The notes below the pieces were generated by a model, which was given only the letters and a program-made list of their open reading frames with translations, made no database searches and was not told where the DNA came from. Positions 49,337 through 62,931 of a DNA stretch of 64,000 nt are shown here, in pieces; position 1 is the first letter of the stretch; every line of letters starts with the position of its first letter. A program made the translations under genes and the position numbers. The DNA is taken from contig NC_089979.1 of assembly GCF_036417845.1 (NCBI RefSeq), positions 50,352,775 through 50,416,774 on the forward strand, given 5' to 3'. The stretch is from Apteryx mantelli (lineage: Eukaryota > Chordata > Aves > Apterygiformes > Apterygidae).

Positions 49337-52300
49337 GACTATAGAGGAGAGCCCACAAGTGACCAGCCTTCAGAAGCCATATCATGGAGCAAGATGAGAA
49401 TTCAGCAGCATGTCAGAGCAAATCTCTAATAACCCTGTGCTGTCACCGAGCAGAAGTGCAGCACTGCAGCCTGACTGCTTCTTTCACCTATACAGTTAAC
49501 ATTAACTCCACCTTGTCTTGTTCCTTGCAATGTGTTTTGATATGTTTTGAATATAAAAAGCACTTAAGAAGTGTACTCTAATTGCAAAACCAAACAGATA
49601 TGCAATGCTATATTGTACTCTAATTCCAAATTGTGGAAGTTGATACACTAAGTATTGCAAAGTATTTTCCATGGCTGTGCATAGCAGCTGGGTGTGAAAT
49701 TTGTGTTCATTTTAGCGCTTCCTAGCTGAAATACTGATGACTTCAGCCTCTCTTTGCTAAGGGCCTTACCCTCTGGAGAAGGAGTACTTCTGGAGGTATT
49801 TAAACCTGAGGTATTTCTACACTTTCATTAGCTTTCATGTAGTCAGTGAGAAGCAAATAGCCCTCCATCCAGTCCAAGTGGAATGAAACAGAGTGATTTA
49901 GATTTCATACCATGTATTTTTGTCTTTTCTGTTGGAAGAATAGCACTGAGCTCATTTAAGACTAAAGGATTGATGTATGTCTTGTTCTAAAAGCAATGTT
50001 ATAAAAATGGAACCTTCTTACTCAGCAGATCTGTTCCTGTTGTGTATTAAGAATCATTGCTACCTGCGTCCAAAACTACAAAGTGTATGGTTTTTAGCCC
50101 TGCAAAACCTCTTTAGGACAAGTGATCTGGTTCTTATTCCTCTTTATTGTATTATTAGTAAAACTCTGTACTTCTTATCAGTTACGAGGCCAGTCAGTGT
50201 ATACATTTGTTGTTAACAAGTGTTCCTGAATCTCTCCCTTTTTTCCTTTAGTGTTGGCATGCGTGGAATTTCTCCTTGTGTAAGAGGCCAATAATGTTTG
50301 CCCGGCAATAATTCTTGCATCTTTTTTCTGGCTGAGATTTCATTATTTGCAAGTGATGCATCAGAAGGAAAGAACCTTGCTTTGCCTTCAGAGCATGACT
50401 GAGTTTGTGGTAGAAAAAAAAATGATGGGCGAATAGCATATTTAATATGGAAATCGGTGAAAAGCAAACTTCCACTAAAGCAAATGGGAGTTTAAATGGA
50501 AAAGAAGTAAGCAAAGAGCTCAGGATTTGGCCCTGAGAAAGTCTATACACATGAAGCATCTCTTAAGCCTTTACCCAATAGACTATCAAATACGTATTTC
50601 TTAATTGAGATCGTCTTTTACAAGAGGGCAAACACACAAGGCAAACTCTCAGCACTATGTGTTTTTATTATAAGAGCAACTTGTTTGCTTAAGTATGGAT
50701 TAGCTTTCCAAAGCAAGAAAAACAGGAAAATATTAAAACACCATTCATTAATGCTGGAGCAAGAAGGGTTATATCAAACTGATGAGTCTGCTCCCCTTGG
50801 AACATGCAGGGTATAAAGCAGTAAGGCAAGTTTGAGACAAACCTAGAGATCGTTTGCTAGGCTTTGCATGGAGGGGCCCTGCATCCGGGCCCCTGGGACC
50901 TGTTCCACGAGGCAGAATTGTTCTGTCTGTCCATACATGGACCTTCTGGCTGAGGGACCTCAAAAGTCTGAGCAGGGTCAGCAAACAAAGGAAAAAAGGG
51001 ATGGCATACCGGTCCTGTCCTTTGCCATCTTGTCCCTGGATTCCTATCATCTCCTTCATTTTTTGCGGAACTGAGTCTACTTTAAAAAATGTAAGTGAAA
51101 AGAAGGCAAACTAAGAACTGTGCTCCCAGCTGTCTTTTGGAAGAATTTTGATATTTCCAACATCAAGGACTTACATGAAGGTGTCGCACTATAACTGATC
51201 AGTTGCTTGTTAAAAGAAACTGGAAAAGCCCCTTTCCACATTTCTATTACTCCTTCAGCCGAGCAAATCAGCCATGCTGCAGGTGGATTCAGAGCTTCTG
51301 CCCTTTGTCCCCCATAAAGTTTCAATAATGAAATCAGCACAGATTATGAGTGAAGTGATGCAGAAATTAGGATTTTTTTTATGCCAACCTGGAGAAACTG
51401 GAGACCTACTAAAATATAAATTAACAGTGCATTTCTGTGTACTAGTTGCTTGTTAAGGTCTTCATGTACAGAGGCTTTCTTTTAATGAAAACATAAATTT
51501 TCCATCTGTTTTGGTTATAAATATTATAACTGTTTTTATGATCTCCATTAATGACAAGAATTCCAGTGTCACTAATAAATATAGTCATTTTATTGTTAAT
51601 TCCCATTAGGAAGTTGTCCAGTCTGTTGTCTATTGTGATTAATGTGAGAAAGGAAGTACTCTTCAGCATGTGACTGCATGCTGTTTGTTAGAGGCTTTGA
51701 CAGCATTTCAAGTGCTATTACCAGACAGATGCTGAATTCAGAAGTTATAAGCAAGGGTTAATGCACTGGAGCTGTCAGACTCTCTGGGGAATCTGTGTAA
51801 AATCCTGTGTGGATTTCTGAGTTTTGAGAAGGAAGATCACAGACCCGCTGCTGTTACAGGGGTTTGCCTAGGACCAGCAGGGATGAATCAAGGTTTCCTC
51901 ACTTGCCCAAGCTTGTACAAAGGTCAGTTCAAAAAAAAAAAAGGTTTACTTGTCATCTTGTCCACTCGACTTAATTACTTGTCCCCCAAACGCTTCTGTC
52001 CAGTGTTGAGAGACCAACAAGAAGTTTGGAGGAGCACAGCTCATAGAGGGAATGACTGGCACCACAGCTTATTTACATTGCTTACAGGGTGAAATTCCTT
52101 AGGCGCTGCAGCCTCTCAAGATACACTTATCACTGTCTGAAGTGTGCCTTAAAGAGCACACAGGCCTCTGTGGGACCCCTGGCACTGCACGCAGTGAAAT
52201 TTGTCCGGATGTGATCCCCACAGCTGCAAATTCACCTTCCCTTTCTATTTCACATTCTATTAGTCTGCTTTGCTTCCTCTTTAGCACACATCAGCGTAGC

Positions 52301-53767
52301 TCTTTATTTTAGCATTATTAATTTTTGACATGAAGTCATTCTAAATATGGTAAATACAGAAAATAATTGGTATGTTAAACAGAGGAAGCATAATGAGTCT
52401 CATGTACGAACGCGACTCGCTCTTGCTGCAGAGCCGGACTGAAGCAGAATACACAATAGCACTGCCAGTTTCAGCAGGAACTTCTTTACCAAGTCCCCGT
52501 GGTTCACAGGCAGTGCCTCCACCTCTTCTGTACTTATGATACATCCAGCCACAGTTTAATGGCTGAAATGACTTTGAAGCTTTCCCAGTGGAACGAATTT
52601 TCACCCTCTGTGAATACAAGCTCCAGCCTTTCAGCGGAGAGTTTAGTTTGGTGACAAGTTAACGTGTGAGGCCAGCATGAGAAAAAATTTTGACTGTTGC
52701 CCTGACGGTAGGGCTTCATACTGGGACTCGCGGATACGACGGAGGGCTTTTTGGGAGAGACGCGCTCTCCAGACTAGTACAGGCTGATGGGATATTTTGT
52801 CAGCAAGAAGAGATGTTACTTGCAGCTAGCAAGGCTGCTGCTGGCCTGTCAGCACTGATGGTAAATCTTCACTAGGAAGAGTAGATAGGGAAGTCATAGC
52901 CCGTCTTAGTCCAGGCTTGCAGAGATTATGGGTTCATTGTGAAATACAGGGCATGAGTGTTAAAGGTACAGCATTGTCTAGATGAGAAATTGTCCTCTAA
53001 ATTTGCCTGGAAGTCAGTGAGGGAGGGAGGTTTGTTAAAAAGAATGAGAAGAAAGTTAGAAAAATTTTAATATAAATTCTTATATAAGCTTCAAAATAAT
53101 ACCAACCTCAGCTTGAGTCTTTCTCTTAATCTTAGCTTTTTAAAGGTTCTAGCTTTCTAGTTTTGCCTTGGAAAGAACCTACACTAACCTTTTTTATAGT
53201 TACAAATGCAATCAATTATTTTGTCCAAAATCAGGGCTGTAAGATCAGATCAAAATTATCACACAGTTCAGAACCAGTGAAACATATATATGCTGCTCGA
53301 GATGCCATTTCCCCAGCCATATGTCTTTTCTTTAAGTGGTAATTCACACACAAAAGACACATGTGCTCAGCAGTGGGATAGGACCATGATACTTGACCAA
53401 GAACAGAGCTGATGTACCTCAGCAAAATGCCCACAGGCCGTGTAGTCAGGAATCTAACCTGTGTGCTGCTGTACCGATGGTGCTGTATAAATAATGAATT
53501 GTACCTGCCAATGCGACATATAACTCCAGATAGTTCTTTGCTTTTTGTTTTCTGCAGTAAGCTTTGATCTTTCTCTGTGTTAGCAGAGTAGTGAGCAGAC
53601 CCTCACTACTTGTTTAATAGCATACCTGCTTTCCAGGTTATTCTTGAAGGGGGGCTGTTGACAGGATGTAAAGTACCTCAGAGATGCCTGTCAGAACAGA
53701 ATCAGGGGAAAAAGCAGTACCTGGCTACCTTGATCAGAGTTTGGTGCATGATCCAAAAGAACCCATA
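49337..53767. other. Non-coding DNA, no gene seen
   Basis: Frames on both strands reach 103 codons at most, overlap each other and show no domain. There is a short A run at 51930-51941. The 53460-53505 stretch resembles the tail of an old amniote repeat but is too short to call. Confidence 0.5.
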
Positions 53768-53807
53768 TTTAAATGTCCCAATTTTGCTTGGGACATTTAA
53801 AATTGGG
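53768..53807. repeat. Two mutually exclusive perfect hairpins
   Basis: TTTAAATGTCCCAA (53768-53781) pairs exactly with TTGGGACATTTAAA (53788-53801) around a 6-nt loop. In the same bases CCCAATTTT (53777-53785) pairs exactly with AAAATTGGG (53799-53807). The two stems share bases and cannot form together. A third copy of aatgtccca lies about 10 nt downstream (about 53814). Confidence 0.9.
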
Positions 53808-53944
53808 CAGTACAATGTCCCATAAAATAGGTGCTAGGATACAAGCAGGCGCTGATAGCAGGACAGATTTAATGCACAATAGTTTCTTTCTACTTGGTTT
53901 TATGACCTTGGTTTGAGAAGAACCCTGAAAGCAGTCTGGAGACA

Positions 53945-53992
53945 TTTTTTTTCTTTTATCCCTTTCCTTTTCTTTTTCTTCTTAACACCTTT
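53945..53992. repeat. Polypyrimidine tract
   Basis: Almost pure C/T for about 45 nt (runs of T broken by C, e.g. ttcttttatccctttcc). It could serve as a splice polypyrimidine tract, but the next AG has no coding support. Confidence 0.7.
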
Positions 53993-56900
53993 GTGATTTA
54001 ATTTAAGAATGACATTCTGTTCTGGACAAGAGGCCCACTGTAAAAGGCTGACAGCTGAGACCTAAAACACACATTCCGCAATTCAGCAACTGCACAAATA
54101 AAAAGGACGAGTTAGCACAGTATCTTCTCTGAGGAAGTGTCTGAGGTAAGTTGCAGATGCTGAAATGAAATACTCAATTCAGCTGAGGTACGTATGCACA
54201 GTTTTAGGCAAGCAGCCAGCAAATGCATGTCCCCTCTTCTTTCTTTCCTGTTCTAGGGGTTATAGTATTATTACTGTTTCAATTTAACATGTTTTCTGAA
54301 GGAGGATGGAAGCCATGCCCCATATAACTCACATAGCACTGTTAAGGAGACCATAAAGCTCACAAAAGAAATGAGTTAGAAAACCCAGCACATTGATTTC
54401 AAGAGTAACTCCCAGAACCTACATGAACTACATGCCTTAATGATGCAGAAGCTGCACAATAGCATATGATCTCATACGGGGTACAGTTTCAGCCTCGGTC
54501 TGATAAACTCAAGTACATAAAGTTGCACCTGCACTTTCCAAGTGCAAACACCTGGCTTTGCTTTATAGAAAAAGTCAAAAGCCTGCATGCTCTCTTTCAA
54601 CAGCCTTTTGTATGTGCAAGGCTTGGAATTTGTACCTGCAAATCACATTCCTCTTTTGGCTATGATACTTTTCTGTGCTTTACCAAACTGTAAATGCATT
54701 CACTTTAGAAAAATCACAGAGAAATTGGCTTCAAGCACAGGCAAAGAAGAAACAATTCCTGAGTCTGAAACCTTGCTCTTATTAGATTTTTCACAACTTC
54801 TCTCATCAAATCAGGGTTATATTTACACAGCAGATTACTCAACATTAATTAACCTGCATTGCAGAAGCATTTTCCAACTCTCGTCCTTGAACAGAAACCT
54901 TTATCTAGGACATGGTCAGTGCTCAGACATCACTGTATCTCTCAGATCCTACTGTAAGCTTGTCTGAATGCTGATACCAACTCAAATACCTGAAATCTGA
55001 AGAGAGAGTTTGAGTCATATCTGAATTTTACACTGTTAAGGTGGAGACTCTTCAAATGGCAAGTTTTGTTTGTTGGTTTAGCAGACAAAGAACCAAGAGT
55101 TAAAGATGAGGTTGAAGGTTTGGGTTTAGACCCATCATGAATTTGTAATGCACTACAAAGATGAAAAATGATACCAGCAACAATAGCTCCCCCTTGTAGT
55201 CCACAACTCTGCTCTTAGATGGCAATTCTTCAGGCTGGAGGGCAAGGGGCAAAAGTTTCAGCAGGAGGTACCCATTGATAGAGGTGGGCAAACATGTCAG
55301 GAGGAACCTCTGAACTTTTCTGAAGTGGCTCAGCTCCTTTTTAGACACCATCAAAAGCAACTAAAACAAAGTTTTCAGAGCTGCCTGCGCAGTATCCTCT
55401 ATGAACAGCTTGAATCAATGTGTCCATGGTAATGGTCTGCCACAGAAGCTGTTATCAAGTGCATGTGTGTATTTTCTTTTCACAAGATGACAGTTCCCAA
55501 GTGAAAGGACACATCATCTCTTATAAAACTTTCCTTCTATTGTCTGAATTTTGTTTGTTTTCTGGCAAACCCCAGTGCTGCCTGTGCTTTCTGTGCAGGT
55601 GTACGTTTCCCATTCTTGTGCGGAGAGGCCGACCAAAGTCTTTGGAGGCTTCTCATTAGTATTGCCTGAAGCAAATACCACACCTCAATAGCAATTTAAT
55701 ATTGTAATCAGGCAGCAAACTGTGCAGTTTTGGCACATTGTAATAATTATTAACTACATGTATTAGTATTGCAATTCTAGTAACTAATATTTACAAAAGG
55801 TTCCCTGTGTGGGGAAGACCTTGCCTAGACATCAGCAGTTGAGCTATTCCTGAGTGATTGTCAGTGGGCCTTTAAGCCAGTGTTCATGTTCACTGTTTAA
55901 AGATAAAACATCAATACTTAGAAATTGTACTTCAGAAGGCATATCTCATGAATAATAAATTCTCAGGGTGTAAAACTATACCAAGCACCAGAATATTTTG
56001 TGAATTTATGGGGAAGTTTTCCTGTGGAAAAAAAGATCCTGGAAGATAAGATAGAAAAGCACATCTCAAACTCCGTAACAGAATATAAAGGAGATTCCAT
56101 TTAATCATTCTCGATCTTAGGAATTTTGTTTCGCGCCATGACATGTGTATCTTTCTCCTGCTTTCCTGTTGCTATTGAAATTAAGCTAACAGTCTTATGA
56201 ACTCCAGTTCAGAGTTCATGGGAAAGGATAGATATAAACAACAACAACAAGTTCTCTAAGCTCAGCAAATCTATAATCAACAAATTAAGCTCCATGCAAT
56301 TATTATGTCTAGATTGACTCAAGGTTGAAGCAAAGATGCATTTTCCTTTGGGTTTTATGCAGGTCTTGTGTGTCTAGTAGTTCTTCACCTAACAGAGTGT
56401 GATGGTAGCAGAGAAGTCACTTGGGTGAGCATATTAGTATCAGACACAGATGACTTGTGCAGTATGTTTGACTAACTTTGAATATGAGTCAAGAAAGCAT
56501 TCCTGTTCAGTAGTGCATAGTCATATTTTTTTAGGTACGTAACTGTGTGCTTTTCCAGATAGGCAGGGACACAACTAAATACGTGGCTGACCTTGGGCCA
56601 CCTCTAGTTTGTATGTTGTAGACATCACTGACATGCATATATGTAAAAGAGAAAAAAAGGTCTTTATTTTCTAATAGGGTCATAGTTGAGAGAAAGATTT
56701 TCTTAAGCAACTTGTACAACCTCTGTGTAGTTTCTTCCCTTCAAGCTCACGCATATTTCACACAATTTTTCTGGCGGCATTCAACATGCTTTTTTAATTT
56801 GCATGCTTTTGGCTAGTATGCCAGACTTCTAATCTAGAAGACTAAATTTCCCTACATAAAAGTCATGATTTGACAATTAGTTATTCTGCTGTGTAATCAC

Positions 56901-58069
56901 ATTATCTGAGATGATGTGAGAAAGGTGACATGAAGGTGACATATACAAACAATTCATTGCCATCCTTTTATCAGTTGTTTAATCAAATCAACAAGTAGAA
57001 TATACCCATAGCTTCAAAAAGTTTTGGTATCACAGCAGCCACACATTAACCTGTATTTCTTAAAATTTAGACCTGTATTCAGTGCTATACCAAGGTGGAA
57101 GATGAAGATGCTTTTTTGTCTGTGTGTTTGCAGCATACCCAAAAGCCAGGAGATGACCGATAGATGCTGGCTGGGAGTAAAAGCAACCAGTGAGGCAGTG
57201 TTGGATAACATGGTCACTAGTGACTGCAAAGCACAAGGACATAAAAACAGAGAAATTAGGGAAATATAGAAGCACAAAGGTAGAAAGAGTCATAGAAGCC
57301 AAAGGAAGATATGATTTCAAGAGGAGGGTAGGGGAGCAATGTCTAATGTGAAAGAGGTAGGTAGGGAAGGATAAAGGTAGCTATGAAGAAGTCAGTGAAG
57401 ACTTCTGACTGTGGCACTGGAAACAGGTTGAAGGAAGTTTTCAGGGGAGAAAAAAGAGGAGGGAAAAGCTGGAGAATGATGCATCTGGTATATGTAGAGA
57501 CAGGGTAGCAGCAATTGAGAGAGGGTGTATGATTTTTTAAAGTTACTTTTGAAAATCTTGATAATATTTCCTGTGTTTCTGCTTTTAAAATTTTGTCTAT
57601 ATCAAAGGTCAATAAAATCTAAAAAAGGCCACCAAGAACATTGTAAAAGAGCTGCTTTTATCTTTATTTCCCTGTTTTACAGAATATAAAAATGGAAAAA
57701 TATATTAAATGGTAATTACCTAGCATATGCCTTTTGTGGTTGTGTAAACACACTCATCCAAGTCTAATTTATAAAACATAATATTAATATGCATTGCTTC
57801 CCAATTTAAAATTTTACCTTTTTGATTCCAAGTACATATTTTAAAAATAATAAATCACTCACTCTAAATTCCATTATTCTCACATTTTACTGTTAGGGTA
57901 TGTAGGCGTTACATTAGTTCTTTTAATTAATTATGTCGTAGATAAGATATGTTAAACATACTAATATTTTAAATAAATATTTGTGCTTGTTTTCAGAATT
58001 AGAAGAAAAAGGAATTTGGCTAGTGTTAGTGTTTGTTGGTTACAACTGCCATAATAAAGACGGGGAAAA
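53993..58069. other. AT-rich non-coding DNA
   Basis: No gene is recognised. 57660-57990 is very AT-rich, repeat-free and dense in TAAT/ATTA-type words. 57280-57500 is purine-rich, like 43.6 and 45.3 kb. Confidence 0.5.
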
Positions 58070-58200
58070 GTAAGTGCATGCCTATCTCTAAGTATGTGCT
58101 TATCCTTTCTAGCTGCTGTGAAAGCAGCAAGTTATGGGGACTAAGTACATACCTAAAGGTAAGCACATGCTTGACTGCCTTGCTGATCCAAGGCTAGAGA
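58070..58200. mobile_element. Palindromic MITE-like repeat relic
   Basis: AAGTATGTGCTTATCC (58090-58105) pairs with GGTAAGCACATGCTT (58158-58172) with two mismatches. An inner GCTGCT/AGCAGC hairpin sits at 58112-58128. The right side (taagcacatgcttgactgcc, ttgctgatcc) follows a common palindromic repeat of turtle, crocodile and bird genomes (aagcacatgcttaagtgctttgctgaat). Such MITEs move with a helper transposase. The family name is uncertain. Confidence 0.5.
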
Positions 58201-58341
58201 CAGTAGGATGATGAGGTGCCCATTTCTGAAAAGGCTCCCATCACACTAACCACATCATTTCAGGGATAATGAATAAAATTTTCACAAGTAACTTAATGAT
58301 TGAAGGGACGAAGGCTTTAGTCAATAAATTGGCTTTGGCAG
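58201..58341. other. Non-coding DNA
   Basis: Nothing recognised. Confidence 0.5.
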
Positions 58342-58377
58342 AAAAAAAAACAGTTTAAAACTTTTTTTTTTTTTTTT
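58342..58377. repeat. A/T foldback
   Basis: Nine A (58342-58350) then CAGTTT is followed directly by AAAACT and 16 T (58362-58377). The two halves pair almost fully with one bulge, so this is a second small foldback built on A and T runs. Confidence 0.75.
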
Positions 58378-59519
58378 AAGTAGAGGATTGTTTCTAGTGA
58401 AGCAGTTTAAAGCACGGCAGCGGTACTGTCGGGACTGTGGAGATGATGAATTTTGGCTTAGGAACAAATGGCTTCCAGGGTGCAAGGAGTTTCTAAGCAA
58501 GCTTCATGGCCAAAGCCATGGAGCTGTATCCTGCGTCCCTTTCAGACATGCTTTGGGGTTAGCTCAGGTGCCCAGTACTGGCCTGACTCTATCTGCAGGT
58601 GTCTAAGTCCAGACTTGTGATCTTAAAATTCTTGGGTGGTTCTGAAAGTGCCAAAGATTTTGTCCACCTTATCTCTAAAGTTTTTCTTCTCTGTATGCCC
58701 AGAAATGCCTTTATCATCCTTTGCAGTGTTTGGTTGCTGTGTCAGGCTAATCTCTGTTGAGATCCATAAATGAAGGGCTTTTCTCAGTCTCTAAGTGGAA
58801 CACTGCTGCAGGTACCTGCAATGAAGATCAGAGGGAAGGGGCAAAAAGGGGAATTAACTCTACTGCCCTTTCATCTGATAGTTCAGCTATTAAAAAGCTT
58901 ACACAGCATATGGCAGATTTTGGCTAAAGTACTGAACTAGTTAGTATAAGCTGTTGACATTGCTTCCATTGTACATATGATAGCATGACATCCAATATTA
59001 CAAAGCATGCTACTAGTTAAAATGGTCTGAAGTCCATATTGTATCACATCAGACTATGTTAAAAGGGAAAAAACAAATGGATAAACAAAAAACAACTTAT
59101 ATCCAAGAAACTTTCAGGAGATTATTATAACATCAGAATGTTGCGAGTTTCTTGAAATCCTGAAGGTTTACCTGGACAAGCCCAGAAATCTCCCTGTTGT
59201 TCCATAAATGTCAAGAAAGAAAGCCTGAATTTTGCTTAACTTGCCTATCAAAACAAATTACTCACCCCAGGCAAATAGATGACTAGGACTCTGCAAAGCT
59301 AGAATAGTCTGTTGTTATGAAACTGTGTATGTATAAAAGACAGCATGCTTATTAATATTTATAGAAGAGAACAGTTAAGCAAACACTAAAGCTCCATAAC
59401 TTTTCTACAGTAAAATATCAGGCTTGATATATACGCATATACCTACATAAATAGATTGCTTTCTCAGCTGGGGGAAGAGCTGGAGCTGCTGTCTCTGAAC
59501 AAAAAGCTCTCAAACCAAT
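58378..59519. other. Non-coding DNA
   Basis: No gene is seen. Confidence 0.55.
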
Positions 59520-59725
59520 TCTCCCCCCATCGCCTTCTCCGTGGCCACTGCCTCAGGCTTTGGGAGTTTCTGCCTGGCGAGCCCAGCTGCTTCTTCAGTG
59601 CTGGACCGCTCCTCGGTGGCGGCGGCTGCTGGTGGAATGGCAGGGAGCCAGCTCCACTGAGGCCAGCTGGGCAGCTCCGGCTCTCTGGGCTGCGGGAACA
59701 TGGTTTATCTGCCTGTCGAGCCCGG
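59520..59725. promoter_or_regulatory. GC-rich islet
   Basis: Roughly ten CpG in 200 bp, including ctcctcggtggcggcggctg. Frames over 60 codons are open on both strands, which points to composition and not to a gene. Weaker than the islets at 14.8 and 63.4 kb. Confidence 0.3.
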
Positions 59726-62700
59726 ACAGCAAGACAGAGCCACTCTTCTCTTTTCAGTTTCTTATCTTTCCCTTGCTTCCACAGCAATAGCGACCTACAT
59801 CACCTTGCCTGAATGCATCAACTTTGCTACCACTGGGACTTGGTGCAGCCGTTGTAATAAGGTGTTCTGACCAGCTCCTAATGTTTTTGGATTTATCACT
59901 GCTTACCCTCACAGTCGTGCCAGTGACTATCAATACCATAACATCTGCCAGCAAGGCTCTGTGGCCTCTCCTGTCTAGACTTTCACAGGGTTATGCTTTA
60001 ACAAGGATGTACAGACTGGGGCTGGTACAGCAGCATTGTAGACCCCTGATTTTCGCTGCAGTTATGTCTAATGCTTGACAAAGTATGTAAGGGAAGGAGG
60101 CATATGTGGCACACAGAAATCTTGAAATTGTCTACTAATACCCCAAGCTCCCTGGTCAAGTGAGCTGTCAGTCTAGTGAGGGGTAGGTGCCCTGTGGGGC
60201 TGCCCCTGCCTAGTACTCTGCAGAGTCCCTTTGGCTTCCCCTTGAGCTCACCACTCCCAAGTAACAGATTTTGCAAATAGTGTTGTTAGTTAAGGATTGG
60301 TTTAACCACAGCTCCTAAGCAATAGAGCACAGAGTTTACTTAACACGAGAATGGTCTGAGAAACATTTCATGGGTCACCATGAATGGCTGAGACCATTGC
60401 TCTGGCACAAGGATCACAGAAGACTGCTGGAGAAAAACTTTTTTGGCAATTCTAGGAAGCCTTTTGGAGTGGATTGGAACGGATTCACTGGGGCTGAGCC
60501 AAGGTCTCCTATGATGTAAGTTGTGTGAATCCTGTATATCTCCAGGCTTAACCTGGAACTTCAATTTATATATGTGCAACCAGTGCTCGGAAGAAACATT
60601 TCAGTTAAACATTCCCTCCTTGCTCTGAAGAATGCTAATTTGTTAAAATCAAAAATGTTCACAAAACAAGAACAGCTCAATAGAGTTTTCATTTTGGAAA
60701 CTTTTGGAAAGAAAGTGTCACAGATGTCAAACCAGTCTGCTTAACTGAACTGCTAGGAAATTAGGGCTACTGAAGTTTTAAGAAAACTGAAGTTGAAATG
60801 AAATTGTTACAAAAATGTCCGACTAAAATATTCAGCTTTATTGATACCAGGTTGTTCTTAATTTAGTGGTTTGTGCAAAACTTTTTGACATCTGAGTTTG
60901 CCACAAGAAAATATTTCAAAATCTCATATCTTTACACAATAAAAGGTCAGTTTCCTAAGCAGCAGTGTAGGTGATGCAGGAACATCACAAGGCACTTTCC
61001 ATCATCCTTTCACCCAGATTTAAAGTCCTTTTTCAAAACATGTTAATGTTGCAGGTTTTTCAAATGAAATATTACCAGAAATAACATAAGGAAAATTATA
61101 GTTTCGTTCATTCAGAACAACAATAAAATCACACTGAACATAAGGGACTTGCAACTTGCATTTCGTGCTTACTATAGCTAGATTTCCATATGCAAAACTT
61201 CTCGCAGGGGATCCAGCGTGGAGCAGAGTGAGGAAACACTCTCTCCTTGGCATTTGTAGAAATTTGCCTCAACCTCAAAAGCTGGAGGAGGGTCAATGTT
61301 ATCTCTGATGATTTCTGAGTCTTCAGTGAGCCTGAGCCAGGACAAGATCTTTCATGTAATACTCACGGCTTACTCCCCTCCCCTCCCAATGGAAAGTTTC
61401 TCTTCCAACAGCAGAACCAACAGCTAGTAAGATTGCTTGACATCTCCCAGTACAAAAACCTTTTACAGTTACTTAGAATTCAGCAAAACTTAATATTAAA
61501 AAATAATACATTTTTCCCCCTAAATTGAGACAGAAAGTCAAAATCTCACACATTTTCATAAATAACGTATTGAAAAAAAAATTGATCTGTGAACTCAGAA
61601 TGTTTCATAGGAATGATCCAGACTTGTGTCAATAGATTTTGACTGTAATTCAGAGAAGGCACAAGTTAATTTTGATTTCTCAACACTCTCTTTGGTATTG
61701 TTGTCATAATTAAAAAGTCAACATTTACCCACATCTATCATGAGACCTAGGAAAACTACTAGTTGCAAACAGCTGATTTGTTGAATTTAGCTCTCTTTCC
61801 TGATTGTGGTTTATCAATGACCACATTTTAATTTCTATTAATTTTATTTACTGTATAAATTGTTCTGTGACTTGCTCATGTAAATATGTTTCAGCCTACG
61901 TATTGGTTATAGACTGGATGGTGTACCAGAGTTTTTGCTAGTTGTAATTTACAATTCAGTTTATATGTGAAGGATCATTTGAGTCACAGTCTATTGTTTC
62001 TGGTCTCTAGGCAAATAGTTTTCAAAAATATAAAGTGATTTCAAGATGACTTCTGCAAACAGTGTGGAGGAAAAAGCTTGTTGGAAGCAATATTCACAGG
62101 AGTATTTGTATCACTGTCTTTTTTAATATAAATTTATGAACAAAAGTTTCTCATATGTACGTGCATGCAAAAAACATGGCTAACTCCTGTGGAAAACAGC
62201 AGAAATATTCTCCCCAAAATAAAAAGATATCCCCTTAAGTTCAGTGTGGATGAAAGGGTTGAAAATATTGTCCAAATAAATGCATGGAGGATTTTGGTTA
62301 ATCTTTGTCTTGCTTGGATTCTTAAAACTGATGCTCAGAAAGACTTTTCTTCTTTTCTCCTCCCATTATTCACCCACCTGTAGGCATCTCCCTGGTCTCA
62401 GAGATATCTCAATAAATTTTCTGTTCTTCCCAAATGACAGTGTGGGGGAATGCTGAGCTTTTAAAAAACATTGTAACGTTATTTTAGAAATGTTGCACAG
62501 CCGTATGAAAAGAAAAAAGCAAGAAGAAGCTATATATTTTTTCCTGAAGTTTTGGGAAGTCTTTGGAACACAGGAAAGTGTAATTCTAACTACAGCCCAT
62601 AAGAAATTCACTTATGCTTGCATTCTGTCGCTCTAAATGGGCAGGACTGAAGCCTATTAACCTAAGGTCATTTCTAAATGCCACTGGCACTGAAATAGTT

Positions 62701-62931
62701 CTGTCTGGATTGCCTGCATGGGCATCAGCTTCTTTTAATGGTAAATGTTGTGCATTTTTTTAAATGGCAGTGTGGGCTGTGGTTCAGTATTAAGTGCATT
62801 GATTTTGATCGGTTTTATGATCCTCTAGCTGACTGCCAAAGTCTGTGTTAAAAGATGTATTCTATGCAGTGCTCCCAAATGACATAAGATCATTGCCTCA
62901 CGCCATGAAGTTTGGAAACATTACTGTGTTC
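59726..62931. other. AT-rich non-coding DNA
   Basis: No gene or repeat was recognised. Confidence 0.55.

Noticed and set aside
53460..53505. Possible old repeat tail (ggtgctgtataaataatgaa)
   Set aside because: Only about 20-25 bp resemble a repeat end; not enough to assign.
53768..53807. Pre-microRNA hairpin
   Set aside because: Arms of 14 bp with a 6-nt loop are too short for a Drosha/Dicer substrate and the flanks do not extend the stem.
53945..53992. Splice acceptor polypyrimidine tract
   Set aside because: Pyrimidine tract is long but no open exon with a donor site follows.
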